Part shown: piece by piece, positions 1-9,113 of the stretch
Layout of the letters: the number at the start of each line of letters is the position of its first letter
Position numbering within the stretch: position 1 is the first letter of the stretch
Source: Syncephalis fuscata
Lineage: Eukaryota > Zoopagomycota > Zoopagomycetes > Zoopagales > Piptocephalidaceae
Reading direction: 5' to 3'
Assembly (NCBI GenBank): GCA_025786725.1
Contig: JAHLTZ010000017.1
Coordinates: forward strand, 124,001-188,000
Length of the DNA: 64,000 nucleotides
Made by a program: the position numbers and the translations under genes
Notes under the pieces: generated by a model
Seen by the model: only the letters and a program-made list of their open reading frames with translations
Databases searched by the model: none
Told to the model about the DNA's origin: nothing

Positions 1-2
1 AT

Positions 3-878
3 ACCGATAGTAAACGTACTCGTTCTTCATCAGTGTCTTCTGATGACTTGACGGAGAAAGGCTACGTTCGCAGCGAGCTATCCAAGCTGGGTACCGTTGC
101 TGTCTTTGCCTATATGATGGTACAATTTGTCTGGCATTGTACATGGGTGACAAGCAGCTCTTATTCTTCGCCATCAATTATTCTTTCTTCATATACACCC
201 GATGGCCGACAACATATTATTGATGATTTCCGTGAAGCATACTTTTGGCTGCAGGAAAATACGGCTCCTGATGCAAAGATTTTATCTTGGTGGGACTATG
301 GCTATCAGATTGCCGGCATGGCCAATCGTACCGTGATTGTTGACAACAATACGTGGAATAACACGCATATTGCCACTGTAGGTTTGGCATTGGCATCTCC
401 TGAACCAGTGGCGTATGATGTGATGCGCAAATTGGATGTTGACTATGTGCTTATCATTCATGGTTCCGTGTTGGGCTATAGCGGTGATGACATCAACAAG
501 TTCCTATGGATGATCCGTATTGCACAGGGTGTGTATCCACATATGGTGCAAGAATCCGACTTTTACTCGGCCAAAGGACAGTACCGGGTTGATGGAGAAG
601 CATCCAAGACCATGAAAGAAAGCTTAATGTTTAAGTTGAATTACTATCGTGTACATGAGCTATTTAACAACGGAGAAGCATGGGATCGTGTACGACAAAC
701 GGGCGTAGATTCTAAAAACATTAAACTGTCTACAGTTGATGAAGTCTACACCAGTGAGAACTGGATTGTTCGCATCTACAAGCTAAAAAAGCCTGATAAT
801 TTGGGCCGTCCGCTACAGGATGCAGCCGCTTTCGAGGAGAATCGTCGTAGAAAGCGCAAGATTGTGAAAAAGTATTAA
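3..878 (+). CDS. STT3: STT3 oligosaccharyltransferase catalytic subunit, C-terminal part (5' end outside window)
   Basis: Catalytic subunit of the ER oligosaccharyltransferase, which moves the lipid-linked glycan onto Asn of N-X-S/T sequons. The frame is open from base 3, so the gene starts upstream of the window. Only the last transmembrane part and the lumenal domain are present. Seen: the hallmark SWWDYGYQI segment (bases 286-312), which binds the acceptor sequon; just after it DNNTWNNTHIA, which carries conserved N-glycosylation sequons of STT3 itself; the DINKFLWMI segment, corresponding to the DK motif; and FYSAKGQYRVD and SENWIVRIYKLKK, as in fungal STT3. The tail is basic (RRRKRKIVKKY). 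No intron lies in this part. Identification is certain; the missing N-terminal membrane segments follow from the window edge, not from truncation. Confidence 0.96.
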   Translation, partial: TDSKRTRSSSVSSDDLTEKGYVRSELSKLGTVAVFAYMMVQFVWHCTWVTSSSYSSPSIILSSYTPDGRQHIIDDFREAYFWLQENTAPDAKILSWWDYGYQIAGMANRTVIVDNNTWNNTHIATVGLALASPEPVAYDVMRKLDVDYVLIIHGSVLGYSGDDINKFLWMIRIAQGVYPHMVQESDFYSAKGQYRVDGEASKTMKESLMFKLNYYRVHELFNNGEAWDRVRQTGVDSKNIKLSTVDEVYTSENWIVRIYKLKKPDNLGRPLQDAAAFEENRRRKRKIVKKY

Positions 879-2150
879 GATGATTTAATGGCGATTTGCG
901 AATAAATACATGGTTTATTTAATTGGCTGTCTTGTTTGTTTATGTTAATGCTATTATATTAACATTAAACACTTTATTAGTCATTTAATGTAATTTGTGG
1001 GTAAATGACTAAATCTAATAACATTCGCGCAATTGAACTACACATTCAATCTATTGAACATAAAGATAAGTGGTGAATTTTATTAAATAATAAATTATTT
1101 AAATATATTGTTTGTTTGGTGGTCAAATGACTTATTTAATAACATCCAATTTATTGAACATGACGATGGGTGGTGAGTGACATCAACCATCAAATACTCA
1201 TTATTGTAGATTTATTATCTAGTACACATATATCCACCATTTATCTATATCATTTCCATTCTATTCCACACCACCATATATCATTCTACAATATACTAAA
1301 CACATTCTATTGTTTATATGTTCCATTACACTTCATTTATTCCATACATTGCATTATATGCACTATAGCTTTAACATCGTTTTATATGCCTTCTTACTGT
1401 AGATTTATTATTTCATATACCATTTTATACTCGCATAGTCTTCCTCTGTCCAAAACTACTTTTATTTTTGTTCTATCACTATTATTAATGAATGTTATTA
1501 AATGTAGTCATTTGGCCACCAAACAAACAATAAATGTAATGATTTAATTATTATTTTTTATCACCTGACTTCATGTTTAATAGAATAAGTATGTAGTTTA
1601 CTACTTAAATGTCATCAATATAATCATTTAATCCCCAAATTCCACTAAATGGTTAATAAATTGTTTAATGTACAAAAATATTAGCTTTATTTAATTAATA
1701 AATAAGTTAATATATACAATATGATAGTGCAGGTTATAAATTGAATAAAATTGTACATAAAAAGACAATGAATAAACTAAAGTATTAATGAAAGAGTTGT
1801 TCAAAGGTGGAATAAAAGAAACAATAGAAATCGATTGTATAAAAGCAAATATAATGATGGAATATGCCATCAGTAAAACAATGAATGTAATAGGAAAATA
1901 CATGAACAATAAAGACAAGCATAATCATGGAACAGTGTCAACAGTGAAACAATGGTTGTAATAAAAATAGTAAATGACAAACAATAAAATACGTTTAATC
2001 ATAGAATATGCCATTAGTAAAACAATGAAAGCATTGCCAAAAGAGTATTCCGAATAGATTATTATTTAAAAATTACCGTTGTATAATGCTTCTAAATTAA
2101 CATACGTAAAAATGTGGCAAATTGTACATTCAAAAAGGCAAAGCAATGAA
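879..2150. other. AT-rich intergenic region with repeat remnants
   Basis: No convincing gene. It contains the inverted-repeat element described separately. Between 1850 and 2035 a short motif, roughly GAATATGCCATNAGTAAAACAATGAA, occurs twice (about 1858-1885 and 2004-2031). Open frames here are low-complexity AT-rich stretches without protein-like composition. Confidence 0.6.
962..1673. mobile_element. Inverted-repeat element, possible MITE or decayed DNA transposon
   Basis: The left arm (about 962-1150) and the right arm (about 1492-1673) match in inverted orientation with moderate divergence. Landmarks are ACATTAAACA near 962 against its reverse complement near 1664-1673, and TTGTTTGTTTGGTGG at about 1109-1123 against the reverse complement CCACCAAACAAACAA at about 1517-1531. 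The spacer of about 340 bp has no transposase-like frame. A related copy of one arm lies at 60690-60790 and a weaker one near 49660-49740. Element class is inference; target-site duplications were not identified. Confidence 0.5.
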
Positions 2151-2160
2151 TTGCTAGCTT

Positions 2161-2173
2161 ATATATATATAAA
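2161..2173 (+). promoter_or_regulatory. Candidate TATA box
   Basis: A TATATATATAAAG stretch lies about 145 nt upstream of the ATG at 2316. That distance matches the TATA-to-ATG spacing of the secreted-peptide genes in this window (123-147 nt). Confidence 0.3.
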
Positions 2174-2315
2174 GCATATCCATTTAACAAGTCTGATTTT
2201 ATTATAATTATGCGCACACATTATTGCTCTTTTGAAACAATCTAAAGCTTATTTTGCATTCAATTGATTTATATATCATATTTTAATATTATTCCAATGT
2301 TCTTTACACTCGACG

Positions 2316-2540
2316 ATGCTGAAAGCTCAAAAGGCTGAAGTAAAGTTTGAGTTCCATATCTTTTATGTTTTGAATGTGAATAGAAAGCATGAGCCTCAAG
2401 CGCCATTTCAACTTTGAACTAAACAGTTAGCACAAACAAGAATATATATACCAAAGAAGATATGCTTTGGACGTCGTTGTGGCCGTAGACACTCAGCAAA
2501 GGCTATCACGAATCGTGAATGGCAATCGGTAACAGCTTAG
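2316..2540 (+). CDS. Possible small basic two-cysteine protein (two exons)
   Basis: Tentative gene of 45 residues. Exon 1 is 2316-2339 and exon 2 is 2427-2540 (stop TAG). The intron of 87 nt has a GTAAAG donor and an AACTAAACAG acceptor region, and splicing keeps the frame (phase 0). Exon 2 is richer in G+C than its surroundings and encodes a basic segment with Cys-Phe-Gly-Arg-Arg-Cys-Gly-Arg-Arg. No signal peptide is visible on this start, unlike the other small Cys-containing proteins in the region, so exon 1 may be wrong or incomplete. Function unknown. Confidence 0.25.
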
Positions 2541-3005
2541 AATAATTGGTAAATGAATAGATTTACACAAAATATAAATAAACCTTTTAAACATAATTAC
2601 ATCAGAATATTTATGAACATATAATCAAATAATAAAGCTGCGCTTTAGCATTGTGTTAAAAATAAGTTATTTATTTTTGTAACCAGACCAGAATGTTAAA
2701 TCAATCTTTAGAATAAGGCCTGTATTAGCAGTTAGTTATACTGTGTTGAGAATAACTTGGCTATTCCTTTAATCAGGCCTCAATATCACAGTAAATAAAT
2801 TTGTGAACCAATCAATATTTTTTCACAATTTAAAAATGGAAGCTAGTTACACGATCATCAATAACTGATACAAGCAATCCACTTTTAACAACAAGCCTTG
2901 TATCGAACGAATGTTTTAGACTGTCCGCGGATGTGTTTATTGGCTTACCTTGCTTATCAATGGTATAGTTATAAAATAAATTATTTGATTCCTCAGTATA
3001 GTCAT
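2541..3005. other. Intergenic, nothing recognised
   Basis: AT-rich sequence with no supported coding or RNA gene. Confidence 0.5.
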
Positions 3006-3009
3006 TTAC

Positions 3010-3017
3010 TTAAATAG
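3010..3017 (+). promoter_or_regulatory. TATA-like box (TTAAATAG) of microexon peptide gene A
   Basis: TTAAATAG lies 143-150 nt upstream of the ATG at 3160. The same element sits at equivalent distance in the paralogs (reverse complement at 33602-33609 and 47680-47688), so I read it as the shared core promoter. Confidence 0.5.
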
Positions 3018-3159
3018 AGCATAGAAAACACACAAATATTTAGTAGTACCATTAACATTAAAATCTACTTTCTTCCAAGTACTTAATGCTATTTACTCTA
3101 TACGAAACACGCTTTACCTTTTTTATTTTACTCGTTTCTTTTAGCAACTCAATATCATC

Positions 3160-4270
3160 ATGAAACTTATTGCCGTCGTCTTCGCACTTATCGTAATTTT
3201 TGTGGCTACTATAACCATAGTAGATGCCAAGCCAGCTCCAGGCCGTCGTGGTATGTTGCAATTATAACAAACACGGGATGCTAATATGTTAATCTGCCAT
3301 TAATAGAACGTAAGCTGTATTATGTAATCAACGATTTAACTAAACATTGGTTTTATTCAACAAATTAAAAATATAGCTTGTAAGTAACATCATATATCGA
3401 TTGGCTATGCATTAATTACAACTGTTTATTGCGTGTGTGCCAATGGCTTAATGCTAGTAGGCAGCAAGTAATACTGTATGCTGCCTGTCTAATCTCTAAT
3501 CAATTGTCATGTATTGTGTGTATCAATGACTTACTATCAATAGTTTGTAAGTAAATGGCATACTAATTATCCATGTACTAATTAAATAATATATATTGCG
3601 TATACCAACAACTTAATACTAATAGGCAGTAAGTAACAATATATATTAATTGGCTATACGTTAATTATATGCCGATTATGTGTATCGGTAACTTAATATA
3701 ATAGGTCGTAAGTGGCATTATATATTAATTGACAATAAATTAATTGCGCAATATGGTCTACGGGTATTAAAAATTTAACATTAATAGCTAGTAAGTGACA
3801 CCATATATTAATTATCTAAAGACTAATTATATGCTACATTTTGGATATGCTTAATAACTTATGCCGATAGATGGTAATTGATATTGTATATTGATTGACT
3901 ATACATTAACCATATGATTCCCGTGTATGCCAACAATTTTATATTAATAGGCTGTAAGTGATATTGTACAATAGTTTACTATCCACTAATTACTTTTTTG
4001 TTATGTATTGATAACTTATATTAACAGCTAGTAAGTGTTATTGCGTATCAACTAATTATGTATTAATTATATGCTATGCGTTGTTTATATTAAAAAATTA
4101 ATGTTAATAGTGTGTAGATGATATTGTATAATGGTTAGCGATTTACTAATGATATGTTTTCTATGTGCCTAATAACTTGCACTAAAAGGCTGTAAGTAAC
4201 AATATATATTAATTGACTATGTACTAATTGCATATTATCTGCTGTGTGTCAATATTGTATATTAATAGAA
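3160..4270 (+). CDS. Secreted peptide precursor A: leader exon plus a chain of 3-nt microexons
   Basis: Exon 1 (3160-3250) encodes a signal peptide of about 23 residues (MKLIAVVFALIVIF..., ending VDA), then KPAPGRR and one G of the next codon. Donor is G|GTATGT. After it comes a tandem array in which AG-NNN-GTAAGT recurs. Predicted microexons: AAC 3307, CTT 3377, GCA 3461, TTT 3544, GCA 3626, GTC 3705, CTA 3788, ATG 3871, GCT 3951, CTA 4028, TGT 4111, GCT 4189, AAT 4269. In phase 1 they read E-P-C-I-C-S-P-N-G-S-M-C and a stop formed by T|AA across the last junction. The product is 42 residues, with the mature peptide beginning just after a dibasic Arg-Arg (Kex2-type) site. Seen: leader, splice-site spacing and frame. 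Inferred: that every unit is spliced. Alternative: one long intron from 3251 to 4414, adding only E-K-K before a stop. Some donors are weak (GCAAGT, GTAATT, GTAGAT, GTAGGT). Confidence 0.6.
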
Positions 4271-4414
4271 TGTAGGTGGTACGCATATCAATTAACTATT
4301 CACTAAATATATGCCGTACAATTTGTTCTTTATGCCTGCATTAACATATGGTAAGTGATATTGTATATTGATGGCTATACATTAGCTATATGATATTGCT
4401 GTATGTATTTATAG
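3251..4414 (+). repeat. Tandem array of about 80-bp intron units separated by exactly 3 nt (array A)
   Basis: Fourteen degenerate units, 70-84 bp apart. Each unit starts with a GTAAGT-like donor, has a middle resembling ATTGTATATTAATTGACTAT, and ends in ATTAATAG. Between the AG of one unit and the GT (or GC) of the next there are always three bases, and those three bases vary far more than the unit itself. The 14th unit (4346-4350) reads AT-ATG-GTAAGT, so its acceptor AG is lost; it lies after the predicted stop. The final acceptor is ATTTATAG at 4414. Confidence 0.85.
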
Positions 4415-4700
4415 AAAAGAAATAACCAATATTCTCAAGACATTATATTGCTAATGTAGCTGGACTATTAGTTCAGTATATTTTAGGTATACAATCAACA
4501 ATAATCAACATCATTTGACAAGTATGCCGTTCAATCTATTCAATTATTAAGTTCTGCCCAATGCTCCAATCTATTCAGCATCTAATCAATAGCACCATTA
4601 TACTATTAATAAGCTTAAATTTATTTGCACCTATTCAACTAGGCAGACTTTTAATAACAAATACGTGGTTTATTTTAATTTTATTTGATTACATTGTGTC
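4415..4700 (+). other. Terminal exon / 3' flank of peptide gene A, conserved with paralogs
   Basis: Sequence from CCAATATTCTCAAGACATT onward aligns with the reverse complement of 32400-32650 downstream of copy B. Shared landmarks include CAATGCTCC, CTAATCAATAGCACCAT and ATACTATTAATAAGC. Related 3' flanks occur at 47140-47340 and 63480-63725. I read it as untranslated 3' exon. Confidence 0.6.
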
Positions 4701-4889
4701 TATGCTTGTGCCTTATTAGCATAAAGTAATAGCCAAATTCCAACTAGCTAAGTATATTAGCATGCTTGCAGAAATACAGAATTTTAAATTTACAGCTTTA
4801 ACTCTTTAAGATAGTCAGCTGTTTTTTCAATAATCTTTGTTTTTGTTGTTTACTTTTTTAACTAACCAGCTAGTTTTTATTTATTCGTT
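4701..4889. other. Intergenic, nothing recognised
   Basis: AT-rich, no supported feature. Confidence 0.5.
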
Positions 4890-5102
4890 TTATTCGCTGG
4901 TCCAATGACTATTAGCATTTTTCGTGTAGATACTACGCTTGTTTATCGCACCGCAAGTATCAAGTGCTTTCGAGTTGTCGACTTCTACCTGTTCTGTAGT
5001 TGCTTTTGTTTGATCCATCATAGTTGCATTACGGATGGCCGGATAATAAATAATATCGACAAAATCTATTAAGCCTGGCATTGGAGATTGCACAGAAAAC
5101 AT
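4890..5102 (-). CDS. Hypothetical 70-residue protein
   Basis: Open frame of 70 residues with balanced, protein-like composition in an otherwise AT-rich region, starting at ATG 5102. No signal peptide, membrane segment or family motif is seen; there is a single Cys. A TATATA stretch lies about 30-40 nt upstream of the start (5131-5141). It could also be a later exon of a larger gene. Low confidence that it is expressed. Confidence 0.3.
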   Translation of the reverse strand: MFSVQSPMPGLIDFVDIIYYPAIRNATMMDQTKATTEQVEVDNSKALDTCGAINKRSIYTKNANSHWTSE

Positions 5103-5675
5103 AGAATGTTAACTTTGAGACCGAAAGATAGTATATATAAAGGTCTGATGCAAAATATCAGCACCAAGACAATAAGTGGGATGTAGAAATTAAAACCAAT
5201 TTACCCAACAAATTGGTTAAACAATAAATTCAACAAAATATTTATATAATCTGACGCCAAATATGATCATTATAAAGCATTTTATTAGTAAAATAATAAA
5301 ATCATTATGTATTCATTTGCATTTGTTTTTTGGATTCGATTGCCATATCACGATTTCTATAGGTCGACATGTAACGACATCCAGAAGAATGGAATAATTA
5401 TATTTTAGCAAATTTATTACAATATACCATGTCGCAACTGTATTGCTTGGCGCTTGTGACAAGTGTGTATGCCAGTGGTAAAAATAGAAATAGAAACGTG
5501 TTTAGCAATTCAGTCTTAAGGTCTTGTCTTTGGTAGCTTAGGGATAGTTATATTGTGCCAAGGTAATTACAAGTAGAGAGTTGGCGATCTTTAGAAGAAT
5601 ACTCATGCTATTGAAGATCCAAACATGTCAGGCTTTGGCTTTTGGCATGTCATTCATAGCAACATTTCAACCTGG
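5103..5675. other. Intergenic, nothing recognised
   Basis: No gene seen. It includes the upstream region of the secreted protein at 5772. Confidence 0.5.
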
Positions 5676-5679
5676 ATTG

Positions 5680-5689
5680 TATTTAAAAG
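5680..5689 (+). promoter_or_regulatory. Candidate TATA-like box
   Basis: TATTTAAAAG lies about 85 nt upstream of the ATG at 5772. Confidence 0.3.
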
Positions 5690-5771
5690 AAGGCGTTTTT
5701 GAGTTTTGTTTTTACTTGCTACCTTAAATTCCATCAACTCTCCCAACTTGTTTTTAGGATATTATTTAAAA

Positions 5772-6053
5772 ATGGCGCTTCTTTCAGCATTTTTTATGCT
5801 CGCTTTTGCTATATTTTGCATCGCACTTCCAATCAAGCTGATTCCCAGTGATGTTGGCGGTCCCTGTGGCGGTAGGCCGGCAACTCATCGATGCATGTCA
5901 GGTCTATTGTGCACGCCAAACAACACTTGTGTTGCATTAACAGACCCCTTTCCAGAACCTACTCCACAGGGAATACCTAGTACTTTACTAATACCTGTTA
6001 CCGCACCTCCATTTAATCCTCGACCAAAATATACTAACCGGCCAAAACCATGA
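5772..6053 (+). CDS. Small secreted protein with one GGxCGG cysteine module and a Pro-rich tail
   Basis: 93 residues. The ATG at 5772 is chosen because it directly begins a signal peptide (MALLSAFFMLAFAIFCIALP); an upstream in-frame extension has no ATG. The mature part has GGPCGG-x6-HRC-x3-GLLC-x5-TC, a four-Cys module. It is followed by a Pro/Thr-rich tail (PFPEPTPQG, PPFNPRPK) that looks unstructured. The same Cys module occurs twice in the protein at 6979, so the two neighbours probably arose by duplication. Such Cys modules are common in secreted proteins of zygomycete fungi, but I cannot name the family. Likely extracellular or cell-wall. Confidence 0.7.
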   Translation: MALLSAFFMLAFAIFCIALPIKLIPSDVGGPCGGRPATHRCMSGLLCTPNNTCVALTDPFPEPTPQGIPSTLLIPVTAPPFNPRPKYTNRPKP

Positions 6054-6860
6054 GAATCAGCAAGACAGCTAGGCTAGACTATTGATACCAGCATATCATA
6101 AGATTTATTTTAAACAATCTTGCATATCATTCAGCATCAAGTATCATATATTTTAATGCTTCATATTGCTCAATAAAAATACATTTACCAAATATAAAAT
6201 ATGTGTGCAAAAAATATAATAAAAGATTTCTGATCATAAATAATAGTGCTTAAATCAATAGAATGCAGCAGCTATTAAGCATATTTGCACATAAAAATTT
6301 AAAAAAAGTCATTTTTATTTATTAAAAATATACTCAGGTATGTAGTTATTTTTTATGTAAATGGAAGATGATAAGAGTATAAATAAAATATTTTTTAAGG
6401 TACAAAAAGTGGGAGAAAAGCGACTTATTTAGATGACCATATCTGGTAAAAATAAATGCAATACAGCGTTATTGTTATTTTACATATACAAGTAAGATAG
6501 CACTAGGAATAAAAGTAAGTTTTGCTCTATGCTGTAAAGCTGTTTCTAATATAATATAATAAAATTGATTAATTCCTACTAGCAATTGTGGGCACGGTGC
6601 CATTGGATAGTCTTTCAACAAGAGAGTGCGGTGATGTTGCCATGGACCCCCCTAATCAATAAGTTATGTGACGACTTTGTTGTTCACGTTGCTATATAGC
6701 ATTTAATACAACAACAAATGACACCAGGCAGTTGGCAGCCATAGGCGGCATGTTACCTAGGTGAATATTAGTTTGTTGCCTTTTGTCTATTTTTTTACCA
6801 AAATAAACATAGTAACGATGTTGCAGCTTGAATGGCTTCAGTGCCACTTGTGCCAATGAG
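6054..6860. other. Intergenic, nothing recognised
   Basis: AT-rich until about 6570, then more mixed sequence with no open frame worth calling. Confidence 0.5.
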
Positions 6861-6865
6861 CGTTT

Positions 6866-6873
6866 GTATAAAT
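6866..6873 (+). promoter_or_regulatory. Candidate TATA box (TATAAATT)
   Basis: TATAAATT lies about 110 nt upstream of the ATG at 6979. Confidence 0.35.
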
Positions 6874-6978
6874 TATGCTCTTTTTAACAGTAACTCTGTG
6901 TGGCATTATTAGTCGCCCTTATTGATTCATATTTAGTTTGTGACATTAATTTTAAATACAAGTAGAAAACTTATTAAA

Positions 6979-8006
6979 ATGCACGCAAGTCTAGGCATTC
7001 TTGTGGCTTGCTTGCTACTCGTCTCTGGCGCAGCGAATGCTGACGTCAAAGGTAATAACTACTTAGAATGAATTGTTCTATCAATACTAACATTAAATTA
7101 GAAATGCACTCAGGCCATGACCCTCGCGCTCCTATCCCGGCTAAGATTTCTGGACTTGGTGGCCCATGTGGAGGTGCGCTATGGCCTCCTCACATTTGCG
7201 CACCTGGCCTGAAATGTATACCAAGTGGTCTTCCCGGCGCGCCGGGTCACTGCCTGCCTTTCCATAAACCGCACCGCCGACGTGGTCTGGCTGGTTTAGG
7301 TCAACGCTGTGGCGGTCATGGCAGTCATCGTCGTCGCTGCAAGCACGGACTTGTCTGCAAGCCAAGAAACCCGCTGCATCCAGGCAGAAGCGGTGTCTGT
7401 GTCCGTCGTCGTCGTAAGCCATCTCACGGCCATCACGGAGGTAATGGAGGTAACAACGGAAATAATGGAGGTAATAACGGAAATAATGGCGGTAACAACG
7501 GAGGTAACGGTAATGACAACGATCACAAGCACTATGGCAATAATGGAGGTAATAACGGCGGCAATAACGGCGGCACTGGCAATACCGGTGATAATAACGA
7601 CCATAAGAACTATGGTAATAACGGTGGCACTGGCAATACCGGTGACGATAATGACCATAAAAACTATGGTAATAACGGCGGCAATAACGGCGGCACTGGC
7701 AATACTGGCGATGATAACAATAGTACTGTTCATTATGGCAATAACGGCGGTAATAACAACAACACAGGCGGCGATAATGGAGGTAATGGCAACACAGGCA
7801 ATGATACTGGAGACTATGATAATACTGGAGACACTGGTGATAATGGTAACACAGGTGGCGAAGACAACACCGGTGCTGGCGATTATGACGCCACTGGAGG
7901 CGAGGGAGGCGAGGATAATGATGATGACTATGCCGATGGCGGTGAAGGAGATGAGGGCGATGAAGGAAGTGATGATGATGATAGTCCCTACGATATTACA
8001 GTTTAG
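6979..8006 (+). CDS. Secreted protein with two GxxCGG cysteine modules, Asn/Gly repeats and an acidic tail
   Basis: Two exons: 6979-7051 and 7102-8006, 325 residues. The 50-nt intron has a GTAATA donor, a perfect TACTAAC branch site (7085-7091) and a TTAG acceptor. Exon 1 is almost exactly a signal peptide (MHASLGILVACLLLVSGAANA). The mature N-terminus holds two four-Cys modules, GGPCGG...HICAPGLKC...GHC and GQRCGG...RRCKHGLVC...GVC, separated by a basic HKPHRRRG linker. Then come tandem imperfect Gly-Asn repeats (GGNNGGN, GGTGNTGDDND; about 7435-7860), and the last 50 residues are rich in Asp, Glu and Gly. A surface or cell-wall role is inference. The start of exon 2 (AAATGC) could be misread as a separate gene start without the signal exon. 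Confidence 0.75.
7435..7870 (+). repeat. In-frame GGN/NGG minisatellite within the secreted protein gene
   Basis: Imperfect repeats of GGTAATAACGGNGGNAATAAC-type units, with a longer unit of about 60-70 bp (near GGCACTGGCAATACCGG...TATGGTAATAACGG) occurring about three to four times. Frame is maintained throughout, so the repeat expands or contracts the Asn-Gly region of the protein. Confidence 0.7.
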
Positions 8007-9113
8007 ATGATGAGTCTTTAGTTTGATACGCAATAGATTTATCAAATGGTGGCTTAATAAAGTGTCATAGATATTTACACCATTTAAATCTTGCTGTAAC
8101 CGCGCGTTAATTGGTATTAATTTACATGTGTAGCTTGTCATATGATAATCACCATTATACTATGATTGAATGTGCCAGTTATTTACGTGATTTAATTACT
8201 ACATTTAGCATGAAAGCACATCGTTGCAATCTTTCTGTAAATCCATAATAAAATGAATTTACAAAACAGTAATTTTGTATATGCCTAACTAAGCAATGAT
8301 AGTGAATGAACTTAGCCAATAATTTATTTTAATTAGATACTGTCAACAAATTGACATAATACATCTAACAAAGACGATTCTGGTAAATAAAATAATAAAA
8401 ATGCAACAAGAGCAAAGCAGTATTTATTATTTATTATTATTCAATATTTCAATATAATTATATTGAATTTCTATGCTATAATAATTTCACGAGTGAACGT
8501 CGATTGTGTATGTGTGTGTACGTGGAACAGTCAATTACACAAATTATTGTAAATCCAATCAAAACCCCGCATTATTGTGTAGCGTGGTTGGTGCAACAAT
8601 GATAGTAAGAATAATTAGAGTTTCGTCAATTGGATTCTTACCAAATGTAGCAACTTATTATACGCATTTGCCAACATTATATATTGTAACAAAGTTTAAC
8701 TAATTAACAATAAAATAATACTAATGTAATTATTAATATTTAATTGAAACATGGCCAATTATTGTGTATTAAGTACACAATACACGTGTAGTTTGAATAT
8801 AGAAATACAGTACACATCTTAGCCTGTGGCCAGTTAGACTTTTAATTCAACTCACAACAGTAACACCTATTATATGAAAATTCTACCCCATACTTATCGA
8901 TTCTATTGCTACAGTCACGTTTCGTTATAACCGCCTTATTTTAATAGACCTATTAGTATTCTAAAGAAGGTACTTAAGTAGTACGCGATACACTGTCGGA
9001 GTACAAAGCTCCCAATAAAAGCATCGGCTGATATGTTGATTTCCCTTTTTGTCAACATCGCTCTTTCTTTCGTCTAACGCTTTTGTTCAAAACGCTGACG
9101 AACATTGTTAATA
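8007..9113. other. Intergenic, nothing recognised
   Basis: AT-rich, with short open frames lacking protein-like composition. The last 150 bases are presumably the promoter of the glucanase gene. Confidence 0.5.

Noticed and set aside
1170-1547. 125-residue open frame inside the inverted-repeat element
   Set aside because: No ATG at its start, His/Ser/Ile/Tyr-rich low-complexity composition expected of AT-rich DNA, and it overlaps the repeat arm.
7296-8141. Long minus-strand and alternate plus-strand frames over the Asn-Gly repeat
   Set aside because: Shadow frames produced by GGN/AAT repeats; the spliced plus-strand frame has the signal peptide and Cys modules.
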